Shown: positions 23,948-36,454 of the stretch, one piece after another | How positions within the stretch are numbered: the stretch's first letter is position 1 | Layout of the letters: each line of letters begins with the position of its first letter | Source: a virus | Length of the DNA stretch: 64,000 nucleotides | Strand: one strand, 5' to 3' | IMG/VR virus record: IMGVR_UViG_3300025276_000024 | Span: 1 to 64,000 of that record | Notes under the pieces: generated by a model | What the model was told of the DNA's origin: nothing | The model's input: only the letters and a program-made list of their open reading frames with translations | Database searches by the model: none | Made by a program: the position numbers and the translations under genes

Positions 23948-23955
23948 TATCTTAG
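23948..23955 (+). promoter_or_regulatory. Possible host-type promoter box
   Basis: TATCTTAG lies between the terminator and the ATG at 23970 (15 nt). It resembles the TATCTTTG boxes seen elsewhere in the window, with a change near its end. No clear -33 element is seen. Confidence 0.25.
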
Positions 23956-23969
23956 CAAAAACATAAATT

Positions 23970-25508
23970 ATGGCAATACAGTTTTTATCAGCAACAAATA
24001 TAGACGGAAGCGTTACAGCAAAAATAAGTGCTGATTCAAATTCTACATATACTGGGATTGTTATATCTGAAAATGGATTATTAAAATATAGAACCAAAGC
24101 TCAAATACTTAGTGATATTGGTGCTACAAATAATGTGGGTACAGTTACTTCAATAACAGTACAAGGTACCACAGGATTAAGTGGTAGTGGAACAATAACA
24201 ACAAATGGTACAATAACACTAACTAATATTGATAGAGGTTCATCACAGTTTATATATAAAAACATAGCAGCTGATTCAGGAGGAACAGCAGTAGCTAATA
24301 CTAATAATGATACAATAACTTTTGCTGGATCTGGTGCAGTTAAAACATCAAGAAGTGGTGATGTAATAACAATAACTTCTACTAACTCTAGTAACAATTT
24401 TGTAAGTTCAGCATCTTTTGCTACTGCTACTGGTGTATTAACACTTAATAGATCAGGTCTTAGTGCAGTAACAGTAGATCTTGATGGTAGATATGTTACA
24501 AGCTCAGGTGTTACAAGTGTTGCAACAGGTAACGGAATATCAGGAGGTATAATAACTACTACTGGTACTTTAACTGTTGGAGCAGGTAATGGTTTATCAC
24601 AGTCAACTACTGGTTTGTTAATGTCAGGTTCTTATACTGGAAATTATTCTATAAAAGGCGGTTTAACAACTGAAGCAACTATTAATATTAACAATCCTGC
24701 ATCTGATAAAAAAATATCATTTGATAGAACTGGAGGAAAAGCTATGTCAATAGAACATGACGCAACATCAATGTATTTTTACAATGAAACTGATGCTGTG
24801 ACAATGTTTAAAATGTTTAACGCTGGTTCAGCAACAGTAACAGGTGATTTTACTGTTAATGGTGGTGATATTGTTTTAGGTGGAACAGGTAGAATACAAG
24901 GAGTTGATACAGTAAGTTCAAATACAGATGCAGCTAATAAGTTGTATGTAGACAATGCTGTAAAGGTAAAGTCTATTACACCTAATGCACCTGCATCTTT
25001 GAAATTATCTATAGTTGGAGAAACAATTGAGGTATTATTTGATGCATCAACAACAGCAGGTATAGATTACTATCAAGTATGGTCATCTGATGATGGGGGT
25101 GATTTTGGAATTATAGGTCAAATACCAATAACAGATATAGCAGCTACAATGACTGTTGTAGATACAACATTCAATACAGGTGGTAATATGGCATATAGAG
25201 TATATGCTGTAAGAGATGGTGTTTATTCTGCACCTAAAACAGCAAATATTAATTATACAGTTGCTGCATTAAATGTATCTAGCTTATCAGTTATTAATTT
25301 TAACACAGCATATTATGTACAGTATGAAAAACCATCATCAAGATTTATAGATCATATAGAAATATATATGGATTCTCAAACAACACAAGCAGCATTAAGT
25401 AGATCTAATGCAGGAATAGTATACAGTGGACAAAATGCAGCATATATGCAAAATGTAGCAAAGAGTAGAAACTTTCATCAGTTTTGGGTTGAAGTAGTAA
25501 CATCATAA
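23970..25508 (+). CDS. Tail fibre protein with FN3-like domain (512 aa)
   Basis: This 512-aa fibre shares the start MAIQFLSATNIDGS with the preceding fibre, and the unit [20 protein letters not shown] with the collagen-like fibre. Residues about 330-430 look like a fibronectin type III domain (PNAPASLKLSIVGETIEVLF through AYRVYAVRDGVYSAP). That domain is usually an adhesion module or spacer in phage fibres. The C-terminus is a small beta domain ending in FHQFWVEVVTS. It probably takes part in receptor binding. The next gene starts 2 nt after its stop. Confidence 0.78.
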   Translation: MAIQFLSATNIDGSVTAKISADSNSTYTGIVISENGLLKYRTKAQILSDIGATNNVGTVTSITVQGTTGLSGSGTITTNGTITLTNIDRGSSQFIYKNIAADSGGTAVANTNNDTITFAGSGAVKTSRSGDVITITSTNSSNNFVSSASFATATGVLTLNRSGLSAVTVDLDGRYVTSSGVTSVATGNGISGGIITTTGTLTVGAGNGLSQSTTGLLMSGSYTGNYSIKGGLTTEATININNPASDKKISFDRTGGKAMSIEHDATSMYFYNETDAVTMFKMFNAGSATVTGDFTVNGGDIVLGGTGRIQGVDTVSSNTDAANKLYVDNAVKVKSITPNAPASLKLSIVGETIEVLFDASTTAGIDYYQVWSSDDGGDFGIIGQIPITDIAATMTVVDTTFNTGGNMAYRVYAVRDGVYSAPKTANINYTVAALNVSSLSVINFNTAYYVQYEKPSSRFIDHIEIYMDSQTTQAALSRSNAGIVYSGQNAAYMQNVAKSRNFHQFWVEVVTS

Positions 25509-25510
25509 TT

Positions 25511-25681
25511 ATGGCAGGAATGGAACCAGGGACAACAAGAGAGTATTGGGAAAATTGCTTAGCTGAATATGAACTAGCTTTGGAAGAAGAATTTAATATG
25601 CAACCTGGAAAAGGGTTTAATGATGATATTATACAATTATTAAAATTTGAGATAAACGAATGTTTAAAACAACTAGCTTAG
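25511..25681 (+). CDS. Small acidic helical protein (56 aa)
   Basis: An ATG at 25511 opens 56 codons starting MAGMEPGTTREYWENCLAEY. The protein is acidic and helical (ELALEEEFNMQPG, then [17 protein letters not shown]). It starts 2 nt after the fibre stop and overlaps the next gene by 22 nt. It may be a fibre chaperone or assembly peptide, by analogy with small genes between fibre genes, but no motif supports this. Confidence 0.6.
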   Translation: MAGMEPGTTREYWENCLAEYELALEEEFNMQPGKGFNDDIIQLLKFEINECLKQLA

Positions 25682-27393
25682 AAAGAGCAGACATAAAAAG
25701 GATAGTAGGAGCAGCCGCCAATGATTATGGGGGTCAATATGCTATTGTACCCGTTACAAAAAGAGGTATGAGTAATGTTACTACATCTAGTGGTAGTGGT
25801 GAATATGATGGTGGAGATAGAGTTATTGGCTATAATAATGGATATGAAATTGATGGTGACTTAATGTTTACTACAGGTTGGGGTGATGGATTTGCTGTTA
25901 GAAGATTGAATAATGACGGTACTATGACAAGGCTGTTTTATGACTCTTACTTTTTATGGAGAGATACATCATCAACATATAACCATTTAACATCTGTTGC
26001 TATTGATACAAAAAATAAGATAGGTGTAGTAATGACATATAATGTTGAGGGCTATACTACTTTTGATTACAGTGGATGTGTAAACGGAGGATCTACTTTT
26101 GTTAAAGATCCAAGACCTACACATAGTAATCCAGACACTTTTATAGGATCACAAGATCTTGCTGGTGGTTATGTAAATAGAGTAGGTGGTGGTTATTATA
26201 GTGGGATGTGTGCTGCTGGAGAATGGATATGGGCGGCTGATCATGATTCACATCATTACAAAAAAGTAATGCGTAGAAACCTTAAAACTGGTGCAGAAGA
26301 AAGACTATCAACAGATGATACTAAAGTAATGTATCCTGGTTCAGCACCTGAAGATAGAAATGGATATAGAGGAAAGTGTTTTTATGATGAAGTAAATGAT
26401 AGAGTTTTAAACTCTAGATTTTACAATGCTAATTTTGTATTAATATTAGATGCATCAACGGCAAACCCAAAAACAGTATGGTGTGATATGTCTGATGCAG
26501 GTCAAGGAGATGATGGTTATGAACATGGTTGGTTTATACCAAACCCTAAAGATGAACCTAATATCTTTTGGACAGGTTGTAATTCTAGATTTACTAAAAT
26601 GGATGTAACACCATGTTTTTCAGGGAACACTGCTACAATACTAGATATAAGGTATGTTGAATCACAGACTCCTGGTAATAACTTTGCTGTAGAATTTAGA
26701 GCAGGTACAAAGTATAGAACTGTTACAGGTGGACAACCTACTGATTTGATGCCTGGGTATCCTAACTTTATGCCTACATCTTCAGATAGAGGAAAAGCTA
26801 TGAACCCAGGATGGATAGATTTTGATAATAACAGAGTAGTAACTCTTTTGAGATATAATAATATTACTGAAGATACTACTTCATTAGGTAGGGGTAGATC
26901 ATACAGATCTGATTATGGGAACAATATAGTAAGAATGTATTCTGAAAACGGAACACCATGGTGGGTGCAAACAGGATATGGAAGTGATGGTCATGGATTT
27001 AGAATTTGGAGTGATACTTATAGAAATGAATTAATAGGAAATTGGGAAATTAGTTATGGTGATTATACACTAGATAACAGTGCAGATATAAATTTTGTTT
27101 TTTGGGATGCTGTTGATTGGTTTATACCTTCAAGCTGTTCATTAAGCTATTTTGCTTCTAATGATGGTGGAACAACATTTGAATCAATTAATCCTAGAAC
27201 AGTACATACATTTAGTTCAACAGGTACAACTCTTCAAGTAAAAGCAGTGGCAACAGGATTTCCTGATAAAGCTCCATATAAAATGTCAGACGGAAAAGAT
27301 ATATTAGTTTATGGATCAATGTTTAGTGCACAGATGGATGCTTCAATTGAATTACAAATGACTAGGTTTAAATTAAAAGGAAAAAAAGTATAA
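25660..27393 (+). CDS. Large fibre-cluster protein, possible beta-propeller (577 aa)
   Basis: This 577-aa protein is rich in Gly, Asp, Trp and Tyr. It has repeated short segments of the type [36 protein letters not shown] and [10 protein letters not shown], spaced like the blades of a propeller. The C-terminal 100 residues form a beta-sandwich-like region ending in a basic KLKGKKV. No enzyme motif could be assigned. Position between fibre genes suggests a receptor-binding tip or tailspike, possibly sugar-binding. It is coupled to the next gene, with one base between stop and ATG region. Confidence 0.65.
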   Translation: MFKTTSLERADIKRIVGAAANDYGGQYAIVPVTKRGMSNVTTSSGSGEYDGGDRVIGYNNGYEIDGDLMFTTGWGDGFAVRRLNNDGTMTRLFYDSYFLWRDTSSTYNHLTSVAIDTKNKIGVVMTYNVEGYTTFDYSGCVNGGSTFVKDPRPTHSNPDTFIGSQDLAGGYVNRVGGGYYSGMCAAGEWIWAADHDSHHYKKVMRRNLKTGAEERLSTDDTKVMYPGSAPEDRNGYRGKCFYDEVNDRVLNSRFYNANFVLILDASTANPKTVWCDMSDAGQGDDGYEHGWFIPNPKDEPNIFWTGCNSRFTKMDVTPCFSGNTATILDIRYVESQTPGNNFAVEFRAGTKYRTVTGGQPTDLMPGYPNFMPTSSDRGKAMNPGWIDFDNNRVVTLLRYNNITEDTTSLGRGRSYRSDYGNNIVRMYSENGTPWWVQTGYGSDGHGFRIWSDTYRNELIGNWEISYGDYTLDNSADINFVFWDAVDWFIPSSCSLSYFASNDGGTTFESINPRTVHTFSSTGTTLQVKAVATGFPDKAPYKMSDGKDILVYGSMFSAQMDASIELQMTRFKLKGKKV

Positions 27394-27394
27394 C

Positions 27395-30754
<3,360 letters not shown>

Positions 30755-30758
30755 TAAT

Positions 30759-31241
30759 ATGAAAAAGAAAGCAAAAAATAAAGTCCAAAAGAAAGGGCTT
30801 ACAATAACATTAAGGGGTAGACAACCTTCTCAAATAGCTATTTTAAAATTAAAAAATGCTGTTGAGAAAAAAGAAACAGAACAAAGAAAGAAAGAAAAAC
30901 CTTTTATTAGATATAGTTTTCATATTGAATCTGTTGAGGTAGATGGCAATAACTTATTGGAGGAAATTGTATTTCTTTATAAGGGTACAATGGTTATACC
31001 TAAATCACAAAAAGATAATTTTGATCAAGGTTCTTATTCAGTAAATGGAACATACGTAGTTCCTCATAATATTGATCATGTAGTTAGATTACAAGATTTT
31101 AACCAAATTAAAAGAAAAGATGTCATAGACTTACTATCAAAGAATGTAAGAGAAGATTATGTTAAAGGTATGAGAGAAATGATTCATAAACAATTGATGC
31201 CTGAATACAAAATAATTACTGATCTTCCTTGGAAGTCTTAA
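30759..31241 (+). CDS. Unknown basic protein after the collagen fibre (160 aa)
   Basis: This 160-aa protein has a very basic N-terminus (MKKKAKNKVQKKG), then a Lys/Glu coiled-coil-like helix. A beta domain follows (IRYSFHIESVEVDGNNLLEE, then VFLYKGTMVIP), with a C-terminal helical end. It starts 4 nt after the fibre stop, so it may assist fibre attachment or folding. No family is recognised. A host-type promoter for the next gene overlaps its last codons. Confidence 0.65.
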   Translation: MKKKAKNKVQKKGLTITLRGRQPSQIAILKLKNAVEKKETEQRKKEKPFIRYSFHIESVEVDGNNLLEEIVFLYKGTMVIPKSQKDNFDQGSYSVNGTYVVPHNIDHVVRLQDFNQIKRKDVIDLLSKNVREDYVKGMREMIHKQLMPEYKIITDLPWKS

Positions 31242-31258
31242 TATTTTATCTATCTTTG
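31229..31258 (+). promoter_or_regulatory. Host-type (Bacteroidota) promoter
   Basis: TTG (31229-31231) and TATCTTTG (31251-31258) are 19 nt apart. This fits the Bacteroidota -33 TTG/TTTG and -7 TAnnTTTG consensus. The ATG at 31290 is 31 nt downstream. The -33 part lies inside the end of the preceding gene. Confidence 0.55.
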
Positions 31259-31289
31259 CTAATAATAATTATTAAAACCAAATATTGAG

Positions 31290-31550
31290 ATGGCTAAAAA
31301 AGCAAAAAAAATATCTGCAAAAGAACTTGAAAATATCAAGTCACTTCAAGAAAAAATCAATACTGTAATTATGAATTTAGGTAATGCAGTAGTAGTACAA
31401 AATCAACTTACTTCAACTCATGTAGGTTTACAAGAAGAGTGGAAAGAAGAAACTTCTAAGCTAGAAAAAAAGTATGGTAATGTAAACATTAGTTTAGAAG
31501 ACGGTGCAATTTCAGAAATTGTAGAAGAAGTTCCTTTATCAGCAGTATAA
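31290..31550 (+). CDS. Small coiled-coil protein (86 aa)
   Basis: This 86-aa protein is dominated by a coiled coil (residues about 12-62: ELENIKSLQEKINTVIMNLG and onward through a Glu/Lys helix). A KYGNVNISLEDGAI turn follows. The pattern of helix, then KYG and a short beta end, is familiar from small phage proteins of unknown role. It has its own host-type promoter and lies before a strong hairpin, so it forms a single-gene unit. It may be expressed earlier or independently of the fibres. Confidence 0.75.
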   Translation: MAKKAKKISAKELENIKSLQEKINTVIMNLGNAVVVQNQLTSTHVGLQEEWKEETSKLEKKYGNVNISLEDGAISEIVEEVPLSAV

Positions 31551-31573
31551 CATCCTTTCATATTTGTTAGTAT

Positions 31574-31619
31574 AAAATTTTTTAAGACCAGCATTTCTTG
31601 TTTGGTTTTAAAAAATTTT
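31574..31619 (+). terminator. Long-stem terminator hairpin
   Basis: AAAATTTTTTAAGACCA (31574-31590) pairs along its whole length with TGGTTTTAAAAAATTTT (31603-31619), with one wobble, around a 12-nt loop. With A- and T-runs on both arms it could work in both directions. Its right arm overlaps the promoter motif that begins at 31617. Confidence 0.6.
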
Positions 31620-31640
31620 GTATATTATTAATGTATATAG
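31617..31640 (+). promoter_or_regulatory. Phage-type late promoter motif
   Basis: TTTGTATATTAT begins at 31617 and is followed by TAATG and TATATAG up to 31640. The ATG of the VWA-fibre gene lies 39 nt downstream at 31679. Its first bases belong to the right arm of the terminator hairpin. Confidence 0.55.
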
Positions 31641-31678
31641 TTTACAACAAAACATTACATTAGATAAATAACATTAAT

Positions 31679-33895
31679 ATGATCCCAACAAATTCAAGTG
31701 GCACAACCAATGGGTGTGACAATATATCATCTAATTGCGTTATATGGCAAGGTCCAGACATTACATGTATAGATTTATGTAGTGGAGATACAATTAGTGA
31801 AGTCACATTTAAATTAGCAACAAAGGTATGTAAGCTTATTACTGATGGTGTAGCAGCAAATCCAAGTTTAGTTGGTTTAGATCTCAAATGTTTAAATATT
31901 GTAGGAGTAACTCCTACCACCTTAGTTCCTGTACTGCAGGAAATGGTAGATTCTATATGTAGAAATACAGCATCAGGTGGGGGAAGAAGTAATACAACTA
32001 CATTACCTATAATGACTTTACCTGCATGTTTGCAGTATAATAATAAAGAAGGTAATCCAGTAACTTCATTACCACTAGATCAGTTTGCTACTCTTATAGC
32101 AAATCAAGTATGTACTAATTTAGCTAGTATAAATCTTATTAATTCTACATTAACTAGTTATAGTTCTAGATTAGATGTATTAGAAGCTTGCGTGTTACCT
32201 TGTTCAGGTGGTGTTGTAGAAGCTCAAATTGTTCCTACTTGCGTTAGTAATATAGGAACTTTAACTAATGTCTCAGTAGTAGTACTAGCATTAGAAAGTG
32301 CATTTTGTGCATTTAGGAGTGCAGTAGGTTTAGTTAGTGCAATCAACGGTGCAGTTTCACAAAGTGGTTTAACTGGATCAAGTAAACAATTAGCAGCATC
32401 AACTGGTACATATAGTGGTATAACAGGATGGAATAATAATCCTAATACATTAGCTGAATCAGTACAGAATGCATGGGTTGTAATTGATGATATGTATGCT
32501 GCAATAACAAGTGTTCAAAATAATTGTTGTCCAGGTGGATGTGAAAGTGTAGTATTTGGATATACTACAGCAAATACATTAACAAGTGGATTTATTACGG
32601 ATGTTGTGTTTAACTTTATACCTTCTAGTATACCTAGTACATTTACTGATTCATCTGGTTATAGTCAAATTACTATTACAGATGCTTTAGGTGCTTCAAT
32701 AAATCAAGTGGTAAGTGTTAGTTCATTACAAAACAATACAACAGGTATTTCAATTAATACAGGTTCATTAAATACTTTTCAAAATTTATCTGTAAGTGTA
32801 GACTTTAGAGTAACTGACGGTTCAGATACATGTGAATCAAATTCAGCAAGTGTAATATCAGGTATAGTACCTTGCCCAAACACAACAATAACAAGTATTA
32901 CAGCAACAGGCTTTACATTAAATATTGCTAATGTATTAGGAACTACTGCGGTATATACTATAGATATATTAGATCCATCAAATGTAGTTGTAGCTACATA
33001 CACACAAAATAGCCCATCAGGTAATTTTGCACATGCATTTACTGGTTTAATTGCTAATACAGCATATAATATCAGAACTACAATAGTAATACAAGGAGCT
33101 ACTAAAATTTGTAATTTAATTCCTGTCTCAACACAAGCAGCTGGTTCACCATGTTCAGCTGGATTAGATGTAGCATTTATATTAGATTATTCAGTTTCTA
33201 TGGAGCCTTCAGTAAAAGTTCTTAAATCAGCAATGGGAGGTGTAACAACTACCATAGCTAATCAAGTTGGAGGAAATAACTATAGACTAGGTTTAGTTAC
33301 TGTTGATGAAGATACTTCAGAGTTACCTAATTATGCAGCTTGTACAGATTACACAAGTTTACCTGCATCACAAAAAATCTCAAATACTGGATCAGCTGGA
33401 ACAAACCAGTACTATACAGCATGGGAGATGTTTGCTACGAATAACAAAACAAGCTTTGAATCTACCTTTGCAAAATTAAATGGTGGAGTTGTAGGTGGAG
33501 CTGGATGTATTCAAATGGGTGATGGAGCAGGTTCAGCAGAACCAATGGATATTGCAATTGAAAATGTAGTTGGTGCAAATAATTTTGTTGGAGCATATAA
33601 TTCTAATATTGCTAAATATGTTTTAGCATTTACAGATCAGCTACCATCAGGAGAAGGAAATGCAATGTCATCTACAGTATATGCAAGAATACTAAGCTTA
33701 ATTACGACATGTAACAATAAAGGTATTAAAGTCTTTGTCTTTGGTGCAGGTGTTAATTTAACTTGGGATAATGGTGGAACAATTTCTCCAGCAATATATC
33801 CTTGGAGAGAGTTAGCAACTCAAACAAGTGGTGGATATTTTGCAAATATTGATCAACCAACAATTCAGAATGCAATAATTAATGGATGTGCATAA
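31679..33895 (+). CDS. Tail adhesin with C-terminal von Willebrand factor A domain (738 aa)
   Basis: This 738-aa protein has a Cys-containing N-terminal region (about 1-290), FN3-like beta domains (about 295-490), and a VWA domain (about 495-738). The VWA metal site (MIDAS) is seen as Asp503-x-Ser505-x-Ser507 in LDYSVSM, with Asp653 in FTDQLPSG as the later acidic ligand. VWA domains bind protein ligands through a divalent cation. In a virion this fits attachment to a host surface protein. It is flanked by its own promoter motif and followed 24 nt later by another FN3-type gene. Many cysteines suggest disulfide or metal stabilisation. Confidence 0.82.
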   Translation: MIPTNSSGTTNGCDNISSNCVIWQGPDITCIDLCSGDTISEVTFKLATKVCKLITDGVAANPSLVGLDLKCLNIVGVTPTTLVPVLQEMVDSICRNTASGGGRSNTTTLPIMTLPACLQYNNKEGNPVTSLPLDQFATLIANQVCTNLASINLINSTLTSYSSRLDVLEACVLPCSGGVVEAQIVPTCVSNIGTLTNVSVVVLALESAFCAFRSAVGLVSAINGAVSQSGLTGSSKQLAASTGTYSGITGWNNNPNTLAESVQNAWVVIDDMYAAITSVQNNCCPGGCESVVFGYTTANTLTSGFITDVVFNFIPSSIPSTFTDSSGYSQITITDALGASINQVVSVSSLQNNTTGISINTGSLNTFQNLSVSVDFRVTDGSDTCESNSASVISGIVPCPNTTITSITATGFTLNIANVLGTTAVYTIDILDPSNVVVATYTQNSPSGNFAHAFTGLIANTAYNIRTTIVIQGATKICNLIPVSTQAAGSPCSAGLDVAFILDYSVSMEPSVKVLKSAMGGVTTTIANQVGGNNYRLGLVTVDEDTSELPNYAACTDYTSLPASQKISNTGSAGTNQYYTAWEMFATNNKTSFESTFAKLNGGVVGGAGCIQMGDGAGSAEPMDIAIENVVGANNFVGAYNSNIAKYVLAFTDQLPSGEGNAMSSTVYARILSLITTCNNKGIKVFVFGAGVNLTWDNGGTISPAIYPWRELATQTSGGYFANIDQPTIQNAIINGCA

Positions 33896-33919
33896 AAGAA
33901 AAAAATAAAAAATAAAAAA

Positions 33920-34480
33920 ATGGCATGTAATTGTACAAAATGTAGTCAAAAATGTGGATGTGCTGATACAGCAATCACTAATGCATGTACATACACTGAT
34001 TGTAGTGTAGGTAGTGAAAGATGTGATGATGTTCAGTGTGCATCATGTGTAAGTTATTGTGGTACTTCATTTCAAATTGGAGCTGCTAATGCACAGATAA
34101 CAATAACTTCTGGGGAAAGATTAGATTCTATTATTCAGAAGTACGCTATGATATTAGCAAATGGATTAGGTAGTTGTACATCAAATGATACTCAACATGA
34201 TCCATACAATGTATATGCAGGAACAGTAACAAATAGTACAATTTCAGTATTATGGGATGGTATATATAGTAGTAGTAATGGAGTTAATGTTTATATTGAT
34301 ACTCAAGTTAGTCCAAGTGGATGGGTATTACAAAACACAAGTCCAATAGTTGTTACAACAAATAACTTTACTATTTCAAATTTAGTGGCTAGTACAGCAT
34401 ATAAAATAAAAGTTGTTGATAATGGGAACTCAGCTTCCTGTAAACCAATAGAAATACTTATTTCTACATTAGCAACATAA
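33920..34480 (+). CDS. Cys-rich N-terminus plus FN3-like domain protein (186 aa)
   Basis: This 186-aa protein begins MACNCTKCSQKCGCADTAIT. About 14 cysteines lie in its first 55 residues, probably a metal-binding or disulfide-rich knot. A helical linker follows (LDSIIQKYAMILANGLG). The C-terminal domain, about residues 98-186, looks like FN3 (GTVTNSTISVLWDGI through TAYKIKVVDNG). A similar Cys-rich start is known to me from small proteins in Bacteroidota phages. It probably pairs with the VWA adhesin encoded just before. A terminator follows. Confidence 0.7.
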   Translation: MACNCTKCSQKCGCADTAITNACTYTDCSVGSERCDDVQCASCVSYCGTSFQIGAANAQITITSGERLDSIIQKYAMILANGLGSCTSNDTQHDPYNVYAGTVTNSTISVLWDGIYSSSNGVNVYIDTQVSPSGWVLQNTSPIVVTTNNFTISNLVASTAYKIKVVDNGNSASCKPIEILISTLAT

Positions 34481-34528
34481 AAGAACAACATGCAAGTGGT
34501 TTGTTGGTTTTCTACTGCAAACGTTGGA

Positions 34529-34562
34529 AGAGGCTGGGTTTCACCTGGTCTCTTTTTTTTTT
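34529..34562 (+). terminator. Intrinsic terminator after the adhesin unit
   Basis: AGAGGCTGGGT (34529-34539) pairs with ACCTGGTCTCT (34543-34553), including three G-T wobbles, around TTC. A tract of ten T's follows. Confidence 0.85.
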
Positions 34563-34564
34563 AC

Positions 34565-34572
34565 TATCTTTA
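34565..34572 (+). promoter_or_regulatory. Host-type promoter box
   Basis: TATCTTTA matches TAnnTTTG except at the last base. It stands right behind the terminator T-tract and 27 nt before the ATG at 34600. No clear -33 TTG is seen, because the region is a T-run. Confidence 0.35.
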
Positions 34573-34599
34573 CAATAAAAAATCTTAATAAAAAAATCA

Positions 34600-35823
34600 A
34601 TGGCTAATTTAAAACAAAAAGTTCTAGACAGTTTAAAATGGAAAAAACATCCTTCTTATTGTGCTGATAAATTAAATATCACAGAAGACCAATATGTAAA
34701 ATTAAAGAAAAGCATTTTACGTGAAAGAAAAGTCAAAAAGAAAAAATCAATATTCTTTAATAAAGCTGCAGATAATGCACAACTAGTTGAATCAATTGAT
34801 TTAGAAAGAGGAGAAGGAAAAATATCAGGAACATTTGATTATGAACCTAAAAGTGCTGAAGAAATAATTTCTTTATTAAAGATAGATACAAATAAATGGA
34901 AGCTATCACAATATTGGAATAAACAAATGGGTGATCATTGGAGAGTGTCAGCTTTAGTTTCTCAAGTTAAAAATCCAGAAGAAAAATTATTTGAAGAGTT
35001 ATTAGCAAATTGGAATCCTAAAACATATAAAATACCCAAAGTAAATTTAAAGAAAATTAAATCAGATGAACCTGTGTGTGGTGTAATATCTTTACAAGAT
35101 ATACATTTTGGTAAAGAAGGTAATGACACCATAGATAAAGATTTTGAAGATACTGTTACATATCTTATTAACAAAGCTGCTCCAGTAAACTATATAGAAA
35201 GAATGTATTTTGTAGTAGGAGGAGATATAATTAATATGGATACCTTTTCTGGTACAACTACAGGCGGAACTCCAGTAGACAACTGCATGAGTGCTACTCA
35301 GGCTTACGTACAGGCATTTGATGCTATGCATTGGGCTATTAACTACATTAAAGCTTTCTGTAAGGAATTAGTGGTTGTATACGTCCCAGGTAATCATGAT
35401 AGATTATCTTCATATCATTTAGTGCATGCTTTATCTATGTCAATAGAAAGTACAGAGATAACTTGGGATACTAAATATGAAGAAAGAAAAGTACATGTAT
35501 GGCATAATAACTTTAATGCTTTTGAACATGGAGATAAACGTAGTAAAAATAATCCATTAATATATGCTTCAGAATACCCAAAACAATGGGGTGCTACAAC
35601 TAATAGAACATTATTTAAAGGACACATTCATACAGATAGGAAAGTTGAGTATATGACTTCAAATGAAACAGCAGGTTTTATAGAAAAGACTTTACCAAGT
35701 TTAGGAAAAACAGATTACTATCATTACAGCAATAAATTTGTAGGCAACAGGAGGTCAGGTAAACTTGAACTGCAACATCCTACAATGGGTAATATATGTG
35801 AATTAACATACCAAGCTTTGTAA
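34600..35823 (+). CDS. Calcineurin-like metallophosphoesterase (407 aa)
   Basis: The 407-aa protein has all metal-binding motifs of the superfamily. These are D167-x-H169 (QDIHFG), GGD with D209, GNHD (N265-H266-D267) and GHIH with H342 and H344. An N-terminal segment of about 45 residues (LDSLKWKKHPSYCADKLNIT) looks like a small helix-turn-helix DNA-binding region with a basic end. This pairing suggests a nuclease or phosphatase acting on DNA, similar in core to Mre11/SbcD. RNA or protein substrates are not excluded. It is a single-gene unit between two terminators inside the structural block, so it may be expressed at another time than its neighbours. Confidence 0.85.
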   Translation: MANLKQKVLDSLKWKKHPSYCADKLNITEDQYVKLKKSILRERKVKKKKSIFFNKAADNAQLVESIDLERGEGKISGTFDYEPKSAEEIISLLKIDTNKWKLSQYWNKQMGDHWRVSALVSQVKNPEEKLFEELLANWNPKTYKIPKVNLKKIKSDEPVCGVISLQDIHFGKEGNDTIDKDFEDTVTYLINKAAPVNYIERMYFVVGGDIINMDTFSGTTTGGTPVDNCMSATQAYVQAFDAMHWAINYIKAFCKELVVVYVPGNHDRLSSYHLVHALSMSIESTEITWDTKYEERKVHVWHNNFNAFEHGDKRSKNNPLIYASEYPKQWGATTNRTLFKGHIHTDRKVEYMTSNETAGFIEKTLPSLGKTDYYHYSNKFVGNRRSGKLELQHPTMGNICELTYQAL

Positions 35824-35825
35824 AG

Positions 35826-35861
35826 ACCTCACTTTTAATTTCATTAAGTGGGGTTTTTTTT
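35826..35861 (+). terminator. Intrinsic terminator after the phosphoesterase gene
   Basis: ACCTCACTT (35826-35834) pairs with AAGTGGGGT (35846-35854), with one wobble. A run of eight T's follows. Confidence 0.85.
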
Positions 35862-35879
35862 GTAAATTATAAATATAAC
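35859..35879 (+). promoter_or_regulatory. Variant phage-type late promoter motif
   Basis: TTTGTAAATTATAAATATAAC differs from the core TTTGTATATTAT at one base. It begins in the terminator T-run and ends 4 nt before the ATG at 35883. The messenger leader would be very short. Confidence 0.45.
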
Positions 35880-35882
35880 TGT

Positions 35883-36449
35883 ATGATCAACAATTTTAAA
35901 AAACCTAATTTAAATGCTCCTAGATATAGGGAAAAAAGATTAGGGTTATTAAATGAAGAAACAATAAAAGAGTTTAAAGAGAAAAAACCTTTATACTCTG
36001 ATATAGATAGTATAAAATTAAAAAAAATAATTAAGACATATAATGTTAGACTTTGGAATGCTGTAGTAGATAATAGAGATGGTGTTGAGTTACCTGATTC
36101 ATTAGGATATCTTTTTATAGGTACATGTCCTTCTTCAAAATCAGTCAATACAAATTATGCATTATCAAATCAATATGGTAAAGTCTTACAAAACAAAAAT
36201 TGGGAAACAGATGGCAACTTAGGTAAAATATTTTATACAAACTATTCAACTAAATATAGATTTAAAAATAGAGAGTTGTGGAGGTTTGTAGCATGTAGAG
36301 ATTTCAAAAGATCTGTTGCAAAATTTTATCCCATTAATTGGACAAAGTATGTAGTAATGAAAAACAAATATAAGGTGGCTCATTTATATGATGAAAATCC
36401 TGAAGAAACTAGCAAAGCATTAAAGAATTATAATGAATTTGAAAAATAG
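35883..36449 (+). CDS. Conserved crAss-like virion/assembly protein (188 aa)
   Basis: This 188-aa basic protein contains LGYLFIGTCPSSKSVNTNYA, NWETDGNLGKIFYTNYSTKY and RFVACRDFKRSVAKFYPINW. I recall this combination from a conserved gene standing next to the ring protein genes in crAss-like phages. Its function is not known to me. The N-terminal 50 residues are lysine-rich and helical. The next gene starts 5 nt after its stop. Neighbour genes point to a tail-assembly or connector role. Confidence 0.7.
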   Translation: MINNFKKPNLNAPRYREKRLGLLNEETIKEFKEKKPLYSDIDSIKLKKIIKTYNVRLWNAVVDNRDGVELPDSLGYLFIGTCPSSKSVNTNYALSNQYGKVLQNKNWETDGNLGKIFYTNYSTKYRFKNRELWRFVACRDFKRSVAKFYPINWTKYVVMKNKYKVAHLYDENPEETSKALKNYNEFEK

Positions 36450-36454
36450 AAAAC

